A stretch of DNA of 64,000 nt. Source: Gluconacetobacter tumulisoli. GTDB lineage: Bacteria; Pseudomonadota; Alphaproteobacteria; Acetobacterales; Acetobacteraceae. Below are positions 1-9,613 of this stretch, one piece after another (positions within the stretch are counted from its first letter, which is position 1; each line of letters starts with the position of its first letter). The position numbers and the translations under genes were made by a program. A model generated the notes under the pieces. That model was not told the origin of the DNA and searched no databases. It worked only from the letters and a program-made list of their open reading frames with translations. Where the stretch lies: assembly GCF_014174155.1 (NCBI RefSeq), contig NZ_JABEQM010000001.1:434001-498000 (forward strand), read 5' to 3'.

Positions 1-168
1 GTCGGCGCCCTTCAGCAGGATCATCCGTACCGACGGGCGTCCGTCCGCCGTGGCGGTGGCCAGCGCCATGGCGTTGGGGTCGGCGGGTTCGTGTGCCTCG
101 GCCTCCCGCATCCAGGCGGCGAACAGGGTGAAGGGGTCGGCCCCCAGATCGATCAGCGCGGCGGTCAT
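1..168 (-). CDS. pdxH: Pyridoxamine 5'-phosphate oxidase, N-terminal part (cut by window edge)
   Basis: Only the first 56 codons lie in the window. The protein begins [20 protein letters not shown] and continues with the PdxH hallmarks [13 protein letters not shown] and [11 protein letters not shown], which belong to the N-terminal and FMN/PLP-binding region of the family. PdxH oxidises pyridoxamine or pyridoxine 5'-phosphate to pyridoxal 5'-phosphate in the cytoplasm. The ATG at 168 is chosen because the next upstream ATG (176) runs into a stop after three codons. It is divergent from fabI, and the roughly 180 bp between them should hold both promoters. Confidence 0.88.
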   Translation of the reverse strand, partial: MTAALIDLGADPFTLFAAWMREAEAHEPADPNAMALATATADGRPSVRMILLKGAD

Positions 169-350
169 CGGGTCATTCCATCCAGTCTCCTAGTCTCCGG
201 CCATCTCGGTCTGCGCGATCGGCGCATGGCCCACATGCCACGCAGATGACGAAACCGGGGGCGCGCCGTGCCACGGATCTTGTCCCACGCGCCGGCTTGT
301 GCAACCACGACCCCAACCGATCATGCCATTTCCACACCAAGGATCCTATC

Positions 351-1190
351 ATGTCAGACGGCACGTCCAAAGTCCCGGCCACCGGCACGCTCATGAAGGG
401 CAAGCGGGGGCTTGTCATGGGCGTGGCCAACGACCGGTCGATCGCATGGGGCATCGCCAGCGCGGTGGCGGCGCAGGGCGGCGAGCTGGCCTTCACCTAC
501 CAGGGCGAGGCCCTGGGCAAGCGTGTCCGTCCGCTGGCCGAGCGCGTGGGATCGACGCTGGTCCTGCCCTGCGACGTGAGCGACGACGCCGCGATGGATG
601 CGACCTTCGCCGAGATCGAGGCGAAGTGGGGACAGCTGGATTTCCTGGTCCACGCCATCGGCTGGGCGGACAAGCAGTATCTGCGCGGCCGCTACGTCGA
701 CACCCCGCGCGATGCGTTCCTGACGGCGCTGGACATCTCGTGCTATTCCTTCACCGCCGTCGCGCGCCGGGCGGCGCGCCTGATGACGTCGGGCGGATCG
801 CTGCTGACGCTGTCCTACCTGGGGGCGGAACGCGTCATGCCGCATTACAACGTGATGGGCGTGGCCAAGGCGGCGCTGGAGGCCTCGGTACGCTACATGG
901 CGGCCGACCTGGGGCGCGACGGGATTCGCGTGAACGGCATTTCCGCCGGCCCGATCATGACGCTGGCGGCCAACGGGATCGGCGATTTCCGCTATATCCT
1001 GAAATGGAACCAGTACAACGCGCCGCTGGAGCGCAACGTGTCGCTGGACGAGGTCGGCGGCGCCGGCCTGTACATGCTGTCCGACCTGTCGGGGGGCGTT
1101 ACCGGCGAAATCCACCATGTCGATTCCGGCTATAACATCGTGGGCATGAAGAACCCGTCGGCGCCCGATATCACCGTCTCGGGCGACTGA
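351..1190 (+). CDS. fabI: Enoyl-[acyl-carrier-protein] reductase (NADH)
   Basis: This 279-residue cytoplasmic enzyme catalyses the last reduction of the type II fatty acid elongation cycle. It shows the divergent SDR fold of FabI: a glycine-rich cofactor segment GKRGLVMGVANDRSIAWGIA, the AIGWAD region, and the catalytic Tyr166-x6-Lys173 pair in HYNVMGVAK. The RVNGISAGPIMTLAA loop and a C-terminal SGYNIVGM also match the family. The frame is open upstream to 246, but the ATG at 351 follows AAGGATC and gives the usual family N-terminus. The next gene, aroC, starts 24 bp downstream, so the two are probably co-transcribed. Confidence 0.95.
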   Translation: MSDGTSKVPATGTLMKGKRGLVMGVANDRSIAWGIASAVAAQGGELAFTYQGEALGKRVRPLAERVGSTLVLPCDVSDDAAMDATFAEIEAKWGQLDFLVHAIGWADKQYLRGRYVDTPRDAFLTALDISCYSFTAVARRAARLMTSGGSLLTLSYLGAERVMPHYNVMGVAKAALEASVRYMAADLGRDGIRVNGISAGPIMTLAANGIGDFRYILKWNQYNAPLERNVSLDEVGGAGLYMLSDLSGGVTGEIHHVDSGYNIVGMKNPSAPDITVSGD

Positions 1191-1214
1191 CGGCCGCGAG
1201 GGGGACGCCGGGTC

Positions 1215-2318
1215 ATGTCGCACAATAGTTTCGGCCATCTGTTCCGCGTGACGACCTGGGGCGAAAGCCACGGGCCGGCGATCGGCTGCGTCGTCGACGG
1301 ATGCCCGCCGCGCCTGGCGTTGTCGGCCGCCGACATCCAGCCCTGGCTGGACCGGCGCCGCCCTGGCCAGTCGAAATATACCACCCAGCGCCAGGAGCCC
1401 GACGCGGTCGAAATCCTGTCGGGCGTGTTCGAGGGGCGGACGACCGGTACTCCCATCGCGCTGCTGATCCATAATACGGACCAGCGGTCGCGCGATTACG
1501 GCGACATCGCCGAACGCTATCGCCCCGGCCATGCCGACGTGACCTACGACCTGAAATACGGTATCCGCGACTATCGCGGCGGCGGCCGGTCGTCGGCGCG
1601 GGAAACCGCGATGCGGGTGGCGGCCGGCGCGGTGGCGCGGCAGGTGCTGGGCGGGGACGTGCGCATTCGCGGCGCCCTGACGCAGATCGGTCCGCATCGG
1701 ATCGACCGCGCCCGTTGGGATTGGGATGCCGTCGATGCCAACCCGTTCTTCTGTCCCGATCCGGACATGGTGCCGGTCTGGGAGGAGTATCTGGGCACGG
1801 TGCGCAAGGCCGGGTCGTCCGTGGGCGCGGTGATCGAAATCGTGGCCGACGGCGTACCGCCGGGGCTGGGCGCGCCGATTTACGGCAAGCTCGATTCCGA
1901 CCTGGCAATGGCGTTGATGAGCATCAATGCCGTGAAGGGCGTCGAGATTGGCGAGGGTTTCGCCGCCGCCGCCCTGACCGGCGAAGAAAACGCCGATCCG
2001 ATGCGGATGGAGGACGGCCGCCTGACGTTCTCCTCCAACCACGCGGGCGGTATCCTGGGCGGGATTTCGACGGGGCAGCCTGTCGTGGCGCGCTTCGCGG
2101 TCAAGCCGACCAGTTCGATCCTGACGCCCGTCGCCTCGGTGACGCGGTCGGGGGAGAATGTCGAGGTGGCGACCCGCGGCCGGCACGACCCCTGCGTGGG
2201 CATTCGCGCGGTCCCGGTGGGCGAGGCGATGATGGCCTGCGTGCTGGCGGATCACCTGTTGCGCCACCGGGCGCAGGTCGGCGACGACGTCAGGACGCCA
2301 GCGTTGCCTCCAGCGTGA
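1215..2318 (+). CDS. aroC: Chorismate synthase
   Basis: This 367-residue enzyme converts 5-enolpyruvylshikimate 3-phosphate to chorismate, the last step of the shikimate pathway, and needs reduced FMN. The N-terminus [20 protein letters not shown] is the family signature. Further matches are GRRRPGQ-like and [21 protein letters not shown] segments, and the C-terminal [24 protein letters not shown] lies upstream of the ATG. The last 29 bp overlap, in antisense, the 3' end of the convergent OsmC-like gene, so there is no room for a separate terminator between them. Confidence 0.96.
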   Translation: MSHNSFGHLFRVTTWGESHGPAIGCVVDGCPPRLALSAADIQPWLDRRRPGQSKYTTQRQEPDAVEILSGVFEGRTTGTPIALLIHNTDQRSRDYGDIAERYRPGHADVTYDLKYGIRDYRGGGRSSARETAMRVAAGAVARQVLGGDVRIRGALTQIGPHRIDRARWDWDAVDANPFFCPDPDMVPVWEEYLGTVRKAGSSVGAVIEIVADGVPPGLGAPIYGKLDSDLAMALMSINAVKGVEIGEGFAAAALTGEENADPMRMEDGRLTFSSNHAGGILGGISTGQPVVARFAVKPTSSILTPVASVTRSGENVEVATRGRHDPCVGIRAVPVGEAMMACVLADHLLRHRAQVGDDVRTPALPPA

Positions 2319-2721
2319 TGGTGGCGTTCAGCAGCTTGGAGATCGGGCAGCCCGCCTTGGCCTTGGCGGCCAGTTCCTGGAACTGATCCTCGGTCGCGCC
2401 GGGGATGGTGGCGTTCAGGGTCAGGTGGGCCGCCGTTACGGCGAAGCCGTCGGGCTGCTTTTCCAGCGAGATGACCGATTTCGCGTCCAGTGCGGTTGCC
2501 GTCAGGCCGGCCCCGCCGAGTATGCCCGACAGGGCCATGGCGAAGCAGGCCGCGTGCGCCGCGCCGATCAGTTCCTCGGGGTTTGTGCCGGCCACGCCCT
2601 CGAAGCGCGTGTTGAACCCGTAGGGCAATTCCGACAGCGCGCCGCTCTGGGTGGAGACGGTGCCCTTGCCGTCCTTCAGGCCGCCTTGCCAGTGGGCAGT
2701 GCCGTATTTGGTGATGGTCAT
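2290..2721 (-). CDS. OsmC/Ohr-family peroxiredoxin-like protein
   Basis: This 143-residue cytoplasmic protein belongs to the OsmC family of thiol-dependent hydroperoxide reductases. The N-terminal [20 protein letters not shown] is typical of OsmC. The first cysteine lies in [12 protein letters not shown] and the second in [10 protein letters not shown], which are the expected redox pair. A strong AGGAGG stands upstream of the ATG at 2721. The gene converges on aroC with a 29 bp antisense overlap and diverges from metX. Family members defend against organic hydroperoxides or osmotic stress. The sequence fits OsmC better than Ohr (E. coli OsmC is of similar length), but the substrate is not shown. 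Confidence 0.9.
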   Translation of the reverse strand: MTITKYGTAHWQGGLKDGKGTVSTQSGALSELPYGFNTRFEGVAGTNPEELIGAAHAACFAMALSGILGGAGLTATALDAKSVISLEKQPDGFAVTAAHLTLNATIPGATEDQFQELAAKAKAGCPISKLLNATITLEATLAS

Positions 2722-3000
2722 GGGTCGGTTCCTCCTGCATTTTCGCCATGTCCGGCGGGCGCGCCCCCCGGGCAGGCAGGTCCGACCATAACGTCACGGG
2801 ATCCGGAGCGAAGCGTCCCCCGCGCACACGATGCGGTGAGAGGGGAGGCGGCGTCCCCCGGTTTCCCTCGCCGGCCATGCAAACTGTTGCGCCCGGCGGA
2901 CGCCGGTGCCATACGACGGCGGGTCGTGACAGGGGAACTGCCCGCTACGCTGTCCTGTCCGCGCCATGCAATCGTTCACGACGGAATGCCGGCCCGCGCG

Positions 3001-4161
3001 ATGGATCAGACCGTACCTGCCCTGCTTCAGCACGAATGCGTGGTGTTCCCCGAAGGCTTGCATCTGGAATGCGGGTTCCATCTGGCGCCGGTGCAGGTCG
3101 CGTACCGGACCTACGGCACCCTGTCGGCCGCGCGCGACAATGCCATCGTCGTCTGCCACGCCCTGACCGGCGACCAGTATCTGGCGGACACCCACCCCCT
3201 GACCGGCAAGCCCGGATGGTGGAGCCGCATGGTCGGCCCCGGCCTGCCGATCGATACCGACCGGTTCTTCGTCATCTGCATGAACGTGCTGGGCGGCTGC
3301 ATGGGTTCGACCGGCCCCCGCTCGCCGCGTTCGGGCGGCGAGGGCGGCAGCGCGGAGCCCTGGGGCACCGATTTCCCGCCCGTGACCATCCGCGACATGG
3401 TCCGCGCGCAGAAACTGGTGGTCGACAGGCTGGGCATTCGCCGGCTGTTCGCCGTCGTCGGGGGATCGATGGGCGGCATGCAGGTTCTGGAATGGGCCGC
3501 GACCTATCCGGACATGGTGTTCGCAGCCATGCCGATCGCGACGTCCCCCTTCCATTCGGCCCAGAACATCGCGTTCAACGAGGTCAGCCGTCAGGCGATC
3601 TTCGCCGATCCCGACTGGCATGGCGGCCGGTACTGGGAACGCGACGCCGTGCCGGCCCGGGGGCTGGCGGTCGCGCGGATGATGGCGCACATCACCTACC
3701 TGTCCGAGGAAGCCCTGACGCGCAAGTTCGGCCGTCGCGTCCGCCGCGACCCCTATGGCGACAACCCGCTGTCGCTGTTCGGCGAGATGTTCGAAGTCGA
3801 AAGCTACCTGCGGCACCAGGGATCGTCCTTCGTCCACCGGTTCGACGCCAATTCCTATCTGACGATCACGCGGGCGATGGATTATTTCGACCTGGGGACC
3901 GAGCATGACGGCGATCTGTCGCGGCCGTTCCACGGCACGCGCACGCGCTTCTGTATCGTGTCGTTTTCCTCCGACTGGCTGTTCCCCACGTCGCAGGCGC
4001 GCATGCTGGCCCGCGCGCTGAACCGCGCCGCCGCCAACGTCTCGTTCGTCGAGATCGAGAGCGACAAGGGCCATGATGCCTTCCTGCTGGACGAACCCGA
4101 TTTCGACCGCACGGTGCGTGGCTTCCTGTCCGGCGCCGCCGAACATGCGCGGATCGGCTGA
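3001..4161 (+). CDS. metX: Homoserine O-acetyltransferase
   Basis: This 386-residue alpha/beta-hydrolase-fold enzyme transfers acetyl from acetyl-CoA to homoserine at the entry to methionine synthesis. Visible motifs are [22 protein letters not shown], the nucleophile elbow [10 protein letters not shown] with its serine, and the late SDWLFP aspartate and DKGHDAFL histidine that complete the triad. Two in-frame ATGs (2986 and 3001) are possible and neither has a clean Shine-Dalgarno. 3001 gives the usual family length. Some MetX proteins use succinyl-CoA instead, and sequence reading alone does not settle this. metW follows after 3 bp. Confidence 0.93.
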   Translation: MDQTVPALLQHECVVFPEGLHLECGFHLAPVQVAYRTYGTLSAARDNAIVVCHALTGDQYLADTHPLTGKPGWWSRMVGPGLPIDTDRFFVICMNVLGGCMGSTGPRSPRSGGEGGSAEPWGTDFPPVTIRDMVRAQKLVVDRLGIRRLFAVVGGSMGGMQVLEWAATYPDMVFAAMPIATSPFHSAQNIAFNEVSRQAIFADPDWHGGRYWERDAVPARGLAVARMMAHITYLSEEALTRKFGRRVRRDPYGDNPLSLFGEMFEVESYLRHQGSSFVHRFDANSYLTITRAMDYFDLGTEHDGDLSRPFHGTRTRFCIVSFSSDWLFPTSQARMLARALNRAAANVSFVEIESDKGHDAFLLDEPDFDRTVRGFLSGAAEHARIG

Positions 4162-4164
4162 CCC

Positions 4165-4770
4165 ATGCGGCTTGACCAGCGGCTGATTGCCGAAATGATA
4201 CAGCCTGGGACCCGCGTGCTCGATATCGGCAGCGGCGACGGCGCGCTTCTGGACTATCTGTTCCGCACCCGCGGCTGCGACGCCCAGGGCATCGAGATCG
4301 ACATGCAGGAAGTCACGCGCTCGGTGGCGCATGGGCTGCCGGTGATGCATGGCGACGCGGATCACGACCTGGCCCATTACCCCCAGCACGCCTTCGACTA
4401 CGTGGTGCTGCAGCGCACCTTGCAGGCCGTCGAACGCCCGCGTGAAGTCCTGCGCCAGATGTTGCGCATCGGGCGCCATGCCATCGTCTCGTTCCCTAAT
4501 TTCGGGCACTGGCAGTTGCGGCTGAAGCTGCTGACCTCCGGGCGGATGCCGATGACGGCGGTCTGGAACACGCCGTGGTACGAAACACCGAATATCCATC
4601 CCTGCACGATCCTCGATTTCCTGATGCTGTGCCGGGAGGAGGGCTATGTGGTCGAGGAATGGATGGCCGTGGATGAGGACGGCGAGCGGGCGCCCTGGCG
4701 CCGTTCCATCCGTCTGGCCAACCTGTTCGGCGAGCAGGCGTTGTTCCTGCTGCGACGACGGGGGGGCTGA
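4165..4770 (+). CDS. metW: MetW, methionine biosynthesis partner of MetX
   Basis: This 201-residue protein has a class I methyltransferase-like fold, with the SAM motif I VLDIGSGDGALL near residue 20 and FPNFGHWQLRLKLL plus TPWYETPNIH farther on. These are characteristic of MetW. It begins 3 bp after the metX stop, so the two are translationally coupled. MetW is known to act with MetX in proteobacteria that lack a conventional MetA route. Its exact role (activating MetX, or a methyltransferase) is less firmly established. Confidence 0.93.
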   Translation: MRLDQRLIAEMIQPGTRVLDIGSGDGALLDYLFRTRGCDAQGIEIDMQEVTRSVAHGLPVMHGDADHDLAHYPQHAFDYVVLQRTLQAVERPREVLRQMLRIGRHAIVSFPNFGHWQLRLKLLTSGRMPMTAVWNTPWYETPNIHPCTILDFLMLCREEGYVVEEWMAVDEDGERAPWRRSIRLANLFGEQALFLLRRRGG

Positions 4771-4773
4771 TCC

Positions 4774-5718
4774 GTGGGGGTGGATGGTGGGTTGAACGGC
4801 CAGGGCGCGAACGGGCACGAACTGGCCGAAGACGTGCGTACCGTGCTGGTCGGCATCGACGGCGGGGGAACGGGGACGCGCCTGCGCCTGGCCGCCCTGG
4901 ACGGTACGATCCTGGGCGCCGGGCAGGGCGGCCCCGCCAATATCGCGACGGATGCCGAATGCGGATGGCGGTCGGTCCGCGATGCGCTGGACCAGGCGAT
5001 GGCGCAGGCCGGGCTATCGCCGGAGGCATGCCGCCTGGTGGCCGGTGCCGGACTGGCGGGGGCCGAGGTCCCGGGCGCGGGCGCGCGCTTCATGGCCCTG
5101 CCGGCGATCTTCGCGCACATTGATATCGTGACGGATGCCTATACGTCCTGCGTCGGGGCGCATGGCGGACGGGACGGCGCCATCGTCGCGGCCGGAACGG
5201 GGACGGTGGGATATGCCATCGCCGGGGGGCAGGTTCGTCGGGTCGGCGGATGGGGCTTTCCCCAGGGTGACGAGGGCAGCGGGGCCTGGATCGGGCTGGA
5301 GGCCGTGCGCCTGATGCTGCGGGCCGGGGACGGCCGCGCGTCCCGCACGGCACTGACCGATTCGATCCGGGCTCTGGTGGCGGCTGACGGCGGGGATCCG
5401 ATGACCTGGGCGGTCGGGCTTCCGCCGGCCGGTTTCGCACGCCTGGTGCCGCTGGTCGTCGCAGCGGCCGGACGGGGGGACGGGCAGGCGCAGGCGCTGC
5501 TGGCCCGGGCGGGGGGCGAGATCGACGGCCTGCTGGCGGCGTTGCTGGACGGCGACGGGTTCCAGGACCTGTCCTGCTGCCTGCTGGGCGGTCTGGCCGG
5601 CGTCCTGCGGCCCTATCTGTCAGCGTGGAGTCAGGGGTGCCTGTCCGAACCGCAGGGCGGCGCGGTCGAGGGCGCGCTGGTGCTGGCGGGGCGGCTGCAT
5701 GCCGCGACGACCGGCTGA
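4774..5718 (+). CDS. BadF/BadG/BcrA/BcrD-family amino-sugar kinase (N-acetylglucosamine kinase-like)
   Basis: This 314-residue cytoplasmic kinase has the ASKHA ATPase fold. The phosphate-1 loop is GIDGGGTGTRLRLA, followed by a VAAGTGTVGYAI phosphate-2 motif and GGWGFPQGDEGSGAWIG, typical of the GlcNAc/glucosamine kinase branch. It begins with GTG 3 bp after metW, so it may be transcribed with metXW although no functional link is obvious. Related BadF-type kinases phosphorylate GlcNAc, MurNAc or glucosamine. The presence of murQ at 14.9-15.9 kb makes a cell wall recycling role attractive, but that is inference. Confidence 0.8.
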   Translation: MGVDGGLNGQGANGHELAEDVRTVLVGIDGGGTGTRLRLAALDGTILGAGQGGPANIATDAECGWRSVRDALDQAMAQAGLSPEACRLVAGAGLAGAEVPGAGARFMALPAIFAHIDIVTDAYTSCVGAHGGRDGAIVAAGTGTVGYAIAGGQVRRVGGWGFPQGDEGSGAWIGLEAVRLMLRAGDGRASRTALTDSIRALVAADGGDPMTWAVGLPPAGFARLVPLVVAAAGRGDGQAQALLARAGGEIDGLLAALLDGDGFQDLSCCLLGGLAGVLRPYLSAWSQGCLSEPQGGAVEGALVLAGRLHAATTG

Positions 5719-6170
5719 AGATAGCGGCCATCGTCCCAGGGCGATGACCATGTTCGTCGCCATCGGCAAGGCCACGCAGGCGGCGTGTCCCGCGCAAGTC
5801 GCCTGGCGTTGAAGCAGGTACGCCTGTGCGACCGCTGCGCCTGACACGGGGTGCCGCCAGCCTCCCGGTGCCGGCTCAACCGGACGATCGTCCGGAAAAG
5901 ACTTGCGAGGCATGCCGCGAACGGGTAGAAGCCGCCCGTGGATGGCCCGCGCCTGTCCCGCATGCTTACTTGTACGCACGTGCCTTGTTGACGCGGGGGG
6001 CACGGACTGGACGGACAAGCGCATCTTCCCTTTCCCAAACGGCTTGCGGTGACTGACAGCGTGCCCTGCGATGCAGGGTCGCGAACCGTGTTTCGTATTT
6101 TTTTCAAGACCGTTCCGGATGCTCATTCTGTCGTGAGGGTTCCGGCCATTCTGGTGCCGGGAGGCGCTTC
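5719..6170. other. Intergenic region upstream of the DEAD-box helicase, with a perfect 16-bp palindrome
   Basis: These 452 bp hold no convincing gene. The most visible element is the perfect palindrome CCGGACGATCGTCCGG at 5880-5895, followed by AAAAG on the plus strand. It could be an operator or a weak hairpin, but it lacks a T-run. An AT-richer stretch around 6097-6112, ending in TTTTTTC, lies close to the helicase and may carry its promoter. A long 5' leader is common for cold-inducible helicases, but nothing here proves one. Confidence 0.4.
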
Positions 6171-7454
6171 ATGACGACATTCTCCGACCTTCAACTTGCC
6201 GAACCGTTGCTGCGCGCACTGAACGAAGAAGGCTATACCACCCCCACCCCCATTCAGGCCGGCGCGATCCCGCATCTGCTGGCCGGGCGTGACCTGCTGG
6301 GCCTGGCCCAGACCGGCACCGGCAAGACCGCGGCCTTCGCGCTGCCCATTCTGCATCGGCTGCTGACGCATCACGGGCGCGCCAACCCCAAGGGTGCCCG
6401 CGCGCTGGTTCTGGCGCCGACGCGCGAACTGGCTTCGCAGATCGATGAGAGCTTCAAGGCCTATGCCCGCCACATGCGGCTGAGCCACGCCGTGATCTTC
6501 GGTGGCGTCGGGCAGGGCCGGCAGGTCGAGGCGATGCGCCGCGGCGTCGACGTGCTGGTCGCCGCGCCCGGCCGCCTGCTGGACCTGATGGGGCAGGGGC
6601 ATGTCGATCTGTCCGGCCTGGAGGTCTTGGTGCTGGATGAAGCCGACCGGATGCTGGACATGGGCTTCGTGCGCGACATCCGGCGGATCGTCGCCGAACT
6701 GCCGCGTGATCGCCAGACGCTGCTGTTCTCGGCCACCATGCCCAAGAGCATTTCCGACTTGGCCCACGGCCTGCTGCGCGACCCGGCAACCGTCCAGGTG
6801 ACGCCGCCGTCCAGCACCGTCGACCGGATCCGCCAGGCCGTCATGTTCGTCGATACCGAGAACAAGCGCGACACGCTGAAACTGCTGGTGGATTCGCCGA
6901 AGGTCGAACGCGCCGTGGTGTTCACGCTGATGAAGCATGAAGCCAACAAGGTCGCTGCCTTCCTGAACGACCATGGAATCGTGGCCGAGGCCATTCACGG
7001 CAACAAGTCGCAGGGTGCGCGCGAGCGCGCGATGGCGGGTTTCCGTTCCGGCGCGGTGAAGGTTCTGGTCGCGACCGATATCGCGGCGCGCGGCATCGAT
7101 GTCGATGACGTCACGCATGTCTTCAACTACGACCTGCCGAACGTGCCCGAAAGCTATGTGCACCGGATCGGCCGCACGGCCCGCGCCGGGCGTGAAGGCT
7201 GGGCCGTGTCGCTGTGCGACGCCGAACAGCGAGCATGGCTGCGCGATATCGAGAAGACGATCGCCAAGAAGATCCCGGTCGTCGTGGAACATCCGTACCA
7301 TTCCGAAACTGCCTCCAACTCCACCCTGCGTCCGCCCGTTCTGGGTGGTGGCGGCGGCCGTGGTCGGGGCGGCGGTGGCGGCGGCCGTCCGCAGCAGCGC
7401 CAGGGTGGCGGCGGCCATCGTGGCGGCGGTGGCGGCGCGCGCCGCGTCGCCTGA
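6171..7454 (+). CDS. rhlE: ATP-dependent DEAD-box RNA helicase (RhlE-like)
   Basis: This 427-residue helicase shows all main motifs in order: Q-motif GYTTPTPIQAGAIP, Walker A AQTGTGKTAAF, PTRELASQI, LDEADRMLDMGF, the SAT motif FSATMP, VFTLMKHEANK, ATDIAARGIDVDDV and YVHRIGRTARAG. The last 50 or so residues are glycine- and arginine-rich (RGRGGGGGG and similar), a flexible RNA-binding tail. GGGAGG precedes the ATG. Such helicases remodel RNA in ribosome assembly and mRNA decay and often respond to cold. The exact paralogue name is inferred from the short core and glycine-rich tail. Confidence 0.92.
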   Translation: MTTFSDLQLAEPLLRALNEEGYTTPTPIQAGAIPHLLAGRDLLGLAQTGTGKTAAFALPILHRLLTHHGRANPKGARALVLAPTRELASQIDESFKAYARHMRLSHAVIFGGVGQGRQVEAMRRGVDVLVAAPGRLLDLMGQGHVDLSGLEVLVLDEADRMLDMGFVRDIRRIVAELPRDRQTLLFSATMPKSISDLAHGLLRDPATVQVTPPSSTVDRIRQAVMFVDTENKRDTLKLLVDSPKVERAVVFTLMKHEANKVAAFLNDHGIVAEAIHGNKSQGARERAMAGFRSGAVKVLVATDIAARGIDVDDVTHVFNYDLPNVPESYVHRIGRTARAGREGWAVSLCDAEQRAWLRDIEKTIAKKIPVVVEHPYHSETASNSTLRPPVLGGGGGRGRGGGGGGRPQQRQGGGGHRGGGGGARRVA

Positions 7455-7462
7455 CGACATGC

Positions 7463-7496
7463 ATCCTGCCGATGCCCTGCGGGGCGTCGGCAGGAT
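7463..7496 (+). terminator. Hairpin terminator after the helicase gene
   Basis: Just after the stop codon, ATCCTGCCGA at 7463-7472 pairs perfectly with TCGGCAGGAT at 7487-7496. The inner bases extend the stem by GCCC/GGGC around a 4-base loop. The trailing sequence TTAAGGTTTATAAG is only weakly T-rich, so termination may be imperfect. Confidence 0.65.
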
Positions 7497-7540
7497 TAAG
7501 GTTTATAAGATCGGGCCTTGCCCGAACCCGCCAAGCCTAG

Positions 7541-8767
7541 CGCTACAGTTGCGTTTTTCTGAGAGTTCTGAATCTATGGATGACCATGATTCTGAACGAG
7601 ATGAATGGCGCGGCTTCGGTCGAGGATGTTCTGGCACTGACGTTGGAGGCGCTGCGGGACGTCAAGGCGCGGATGCGTGCGGTGTTCGGCCCGGAACGGG
7701 TGGCGGCATCGGCAGGCCGGTTTCTGGAAATACTGCTGGGCAACGAACTGCGTAAGACCGGCTGGATGCGGGCCGAAGCTGTGGGCGATCCGGGGCCGTG
7801 GCGGCAACAGGCATTGCTCGGGCGTGGCCGCTGGGATGCGGATGCGTTGCGTGCGCGATCAAGTTGTCGAGCATCTGGGGGATTCTGACGCAGTACTGGT
7901 GGTCGACGAAACTGGCTTCCTCAGGAAGGGCTCTGCATCGTGCGGGGTGGAGCGGCAATATACCGGGTCTGCCGGTAAGATCACCAATTGTCAGATCGGC
8001 GTATTCGCTGCCTATGTCTCGGACAAGAGGCACGCATTTCTCGACCGGGCTTTGTATCTGCCGAAAGCCTGGACTGAAAAGCCTGAGCGGCTGGCGGCGG
8101 CCCATGTGCCGGGCGATGTCCAGTTTGCCAGCAAACCGTCTCTGGCCACCGCGATGATCGGCCGGGCGCTTGCGGCCGATGTGCCGTTCCGGTGGGTGTC
8201 CGGCGACAGCGTCTATGGCGTTGGGGAACTGGAAATGGCTTTGCGCCGCGCGGGCAGGCTTGGTCCTTGGCATCAACGCCAATCACGGGTTTCATTCCTG
8301 GCGTCCGGACATCCGCTGGTCCGGCGAGGCGCGCGAAATCATCAAGACCCTGCCGGACGAGGCCCGGACCCGTGGGCTGCTGGCGCGGCACAATCCCGCC
8401 GATGGCGATCTGGCGTATTTCACGACCTGGTGCCCTCAGGAAACGCCGCTCGAGACATTGGTGCATGTCGAGGGCACGCGCTGGCGTATTGAAGAGAGCT
8501 TCGAGACCGCCAAGAACGAATTCGGCCTCGACCACAACGAGACCCGATCCTGGCATGGCTGGCACCGTCACGTCTCGCTGGTCATGCTGGCTTACGCCAT
8601 GATGGCCGCTGTGCGGTCCAGGGCGAACGCCATGGCGCTTAAAAAAGCCAGCCGCACAAACGCGACCGCATCTCGATCGACCATATCCTCCGATGATCGT
8701 TCTTTCGACGTGCTCATCAGGCCGCAGCATACCTCTCGCGCCTCAGAGCATAAGCGCAACTGTAGTG
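7541..8767 (+). mobile_element. IS701-family insertion sequence (inactive copy)
   Basis: The ends are imperfect inverted repeats: CGCTACAGTTGCG at 7541-7553 and the complement of CGCAACTGTAGTG at 8755-8767. They enclose 1227 bp coding for a broken IS701-type transposase. The left flank is CTAG (7537-7540). The right flank reads TTAG (8768-8771), now split by the next insertion. IS701-family elements are known to duplicate a 4-bp YTAR target, so both flanks fit if one has changed by a single base. It lies 86 bp after the helicase gene, just beyond its hairpin terminator, and has not disrupted it. Confidence 0.82.
7580..8767 (+). pseudogene. Frameshifted IS701-family transposase
   Basis: The transposase is spread over three frames. 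The N-terminus (EDVLALTLEALRDVKARMRA and onward) runs in one frame to about 7850. The middle, with VVDETGFLRKGSASCGVERQ and FRWVSGDSVYG (first two catalytic acids), runs in a second frame to about 8250. The C-terminus, with VLGINANHGFHSW and RWRIEESFETAKNEFGLDHN (third acid), is in a third frame. At least two indels are therefore needed to restore an open frame. It cannot make a full transposase as read. Confidence 0.85.
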
Positions 8768-8770
8768 TTA

Positions 8771-9613
8771 GGCGCTGTCTGCATTCAGGGATTCCCGTGG
8801 AGTTGAAGTTCTGATTCAAGGCTGTCGATGAAGGACAAGCCTTGAGCAGACGGACACTGACAGACGAGCAATGGAGCCGGATCGAAGGCCACCTTCCCGG
8901 CCGGCGCGGAATGCCCGTGCGGAGCGGCGTCGACAATCGACTGTTCGTGGATGCGATCTGGTGGATGGCCGGCAATGCTGCGCGTTGGCGTGACCTGCCG
9001 GACGTGTTCGGCAAATGGACCGCGGTCCACGCCCGTTTTTGACGTTGGTCACACGCGGGCGTCTGGGAAAGGCTTTTCCATGCCCTGGCCGATACTCCAG
9101 ACTTCGAATATGTCCTGATCGACAGCACCATCTCAAAGGTTCATGCCGATGCGACGGGCGCAAAAGGGGGGCTGAAGTTGCCGCCATCGGTCGTTCGCGC
9201 GGCGGGCTGACAACCAAGCTGCACGCTGTCGTCTATGCGATCGGTCTGCCTCTGCGGATCCATCCGACGCCGGGACAATGCGGCGACCGGCCCCAGGCCG
9301 AGGCCCTCCTGTCCGGTTTGCTGGACGTCGGCCATGTCATCGCCGATGCCGCTTACAACACAGACCCGCTACGCGCCTTCATAACTGACGACCTCGGGGC
9401 AACCGCTCAGATCAAGGCCAATCCCGGCCGCGCCATCATGCCTCCGATCAACTGGAGCCTCTACAAGGAACGCCATCAGGTCGAATGCTTCTTCAATAAA
9501 CTCAAACGCTTCCGCAGAATCGCCTTGCGATGCGAGAAAACGCTCCCCGCCTTCATGGGCTTCGTCCACCTCGCATGCGCCATGATCTGGCTACGGTGAA
9601 TGCAGACAGCGTC
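8771..9613 (+). mobile_element. IS5-family (IS427-like) insertion sequence
   Basis: The 843-bp element has near-perfect inverted ends sharing CGCTGTCTGCATTCA (left from 8771, right ending at 9613). It is flanked on both sides by TA (8769-8770 and 9614-9615), the target duplication expected for this group. It contains two overlapping reading frames as in IS427-type elements. It sits directly at the right end of the IS701 copy, inside that element's flanking YTAR site, so it arrived later. Confidence 0.88.
8842..9599 (+). pseudogene. IS5-family transposase, two-frame gene with a premature TGA in the first frame
   Basis: The first frame starts MSRRTLTDEQWSRIEGHLPG and carries FVDAIWWMAGNAARWRDLP. 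It is interrupted by an in-frame TGA at 9040-9042; the same frame then continues RWSHAGVWERLFHAL and YVLIDSTISKVHADATGAKGG, which holds the first catalytic Asp. A slippery AAAAGGGGGG run follows, where IS427-type elements shift -1. The second frame gives IGRSRGGLTTKLHA, VIADAAYN (second Asp) and HQVECFFNKLKRFRR (Glu). The frameshift is normal for the group; the TGA is a lesion that should inactivate it. Confidence 0.82.

Noticed and set aside
2722-3000. SAM riboswitch upstream of metX
   Set aside because: Alphaproteobacterial metX genes often have one, but I could not find the expected conserved SAM-II or SAM-I core sequences or a convincing pseudoknot here.
2794-4818. Long 674-codon open frame antisense to metX-metW
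   Set aside because: It mirrors the codon structure of the genes on the other strand, is rich in His, Arg and Gln, and has no recognisable domain or start site. High G+C produces such shadows.
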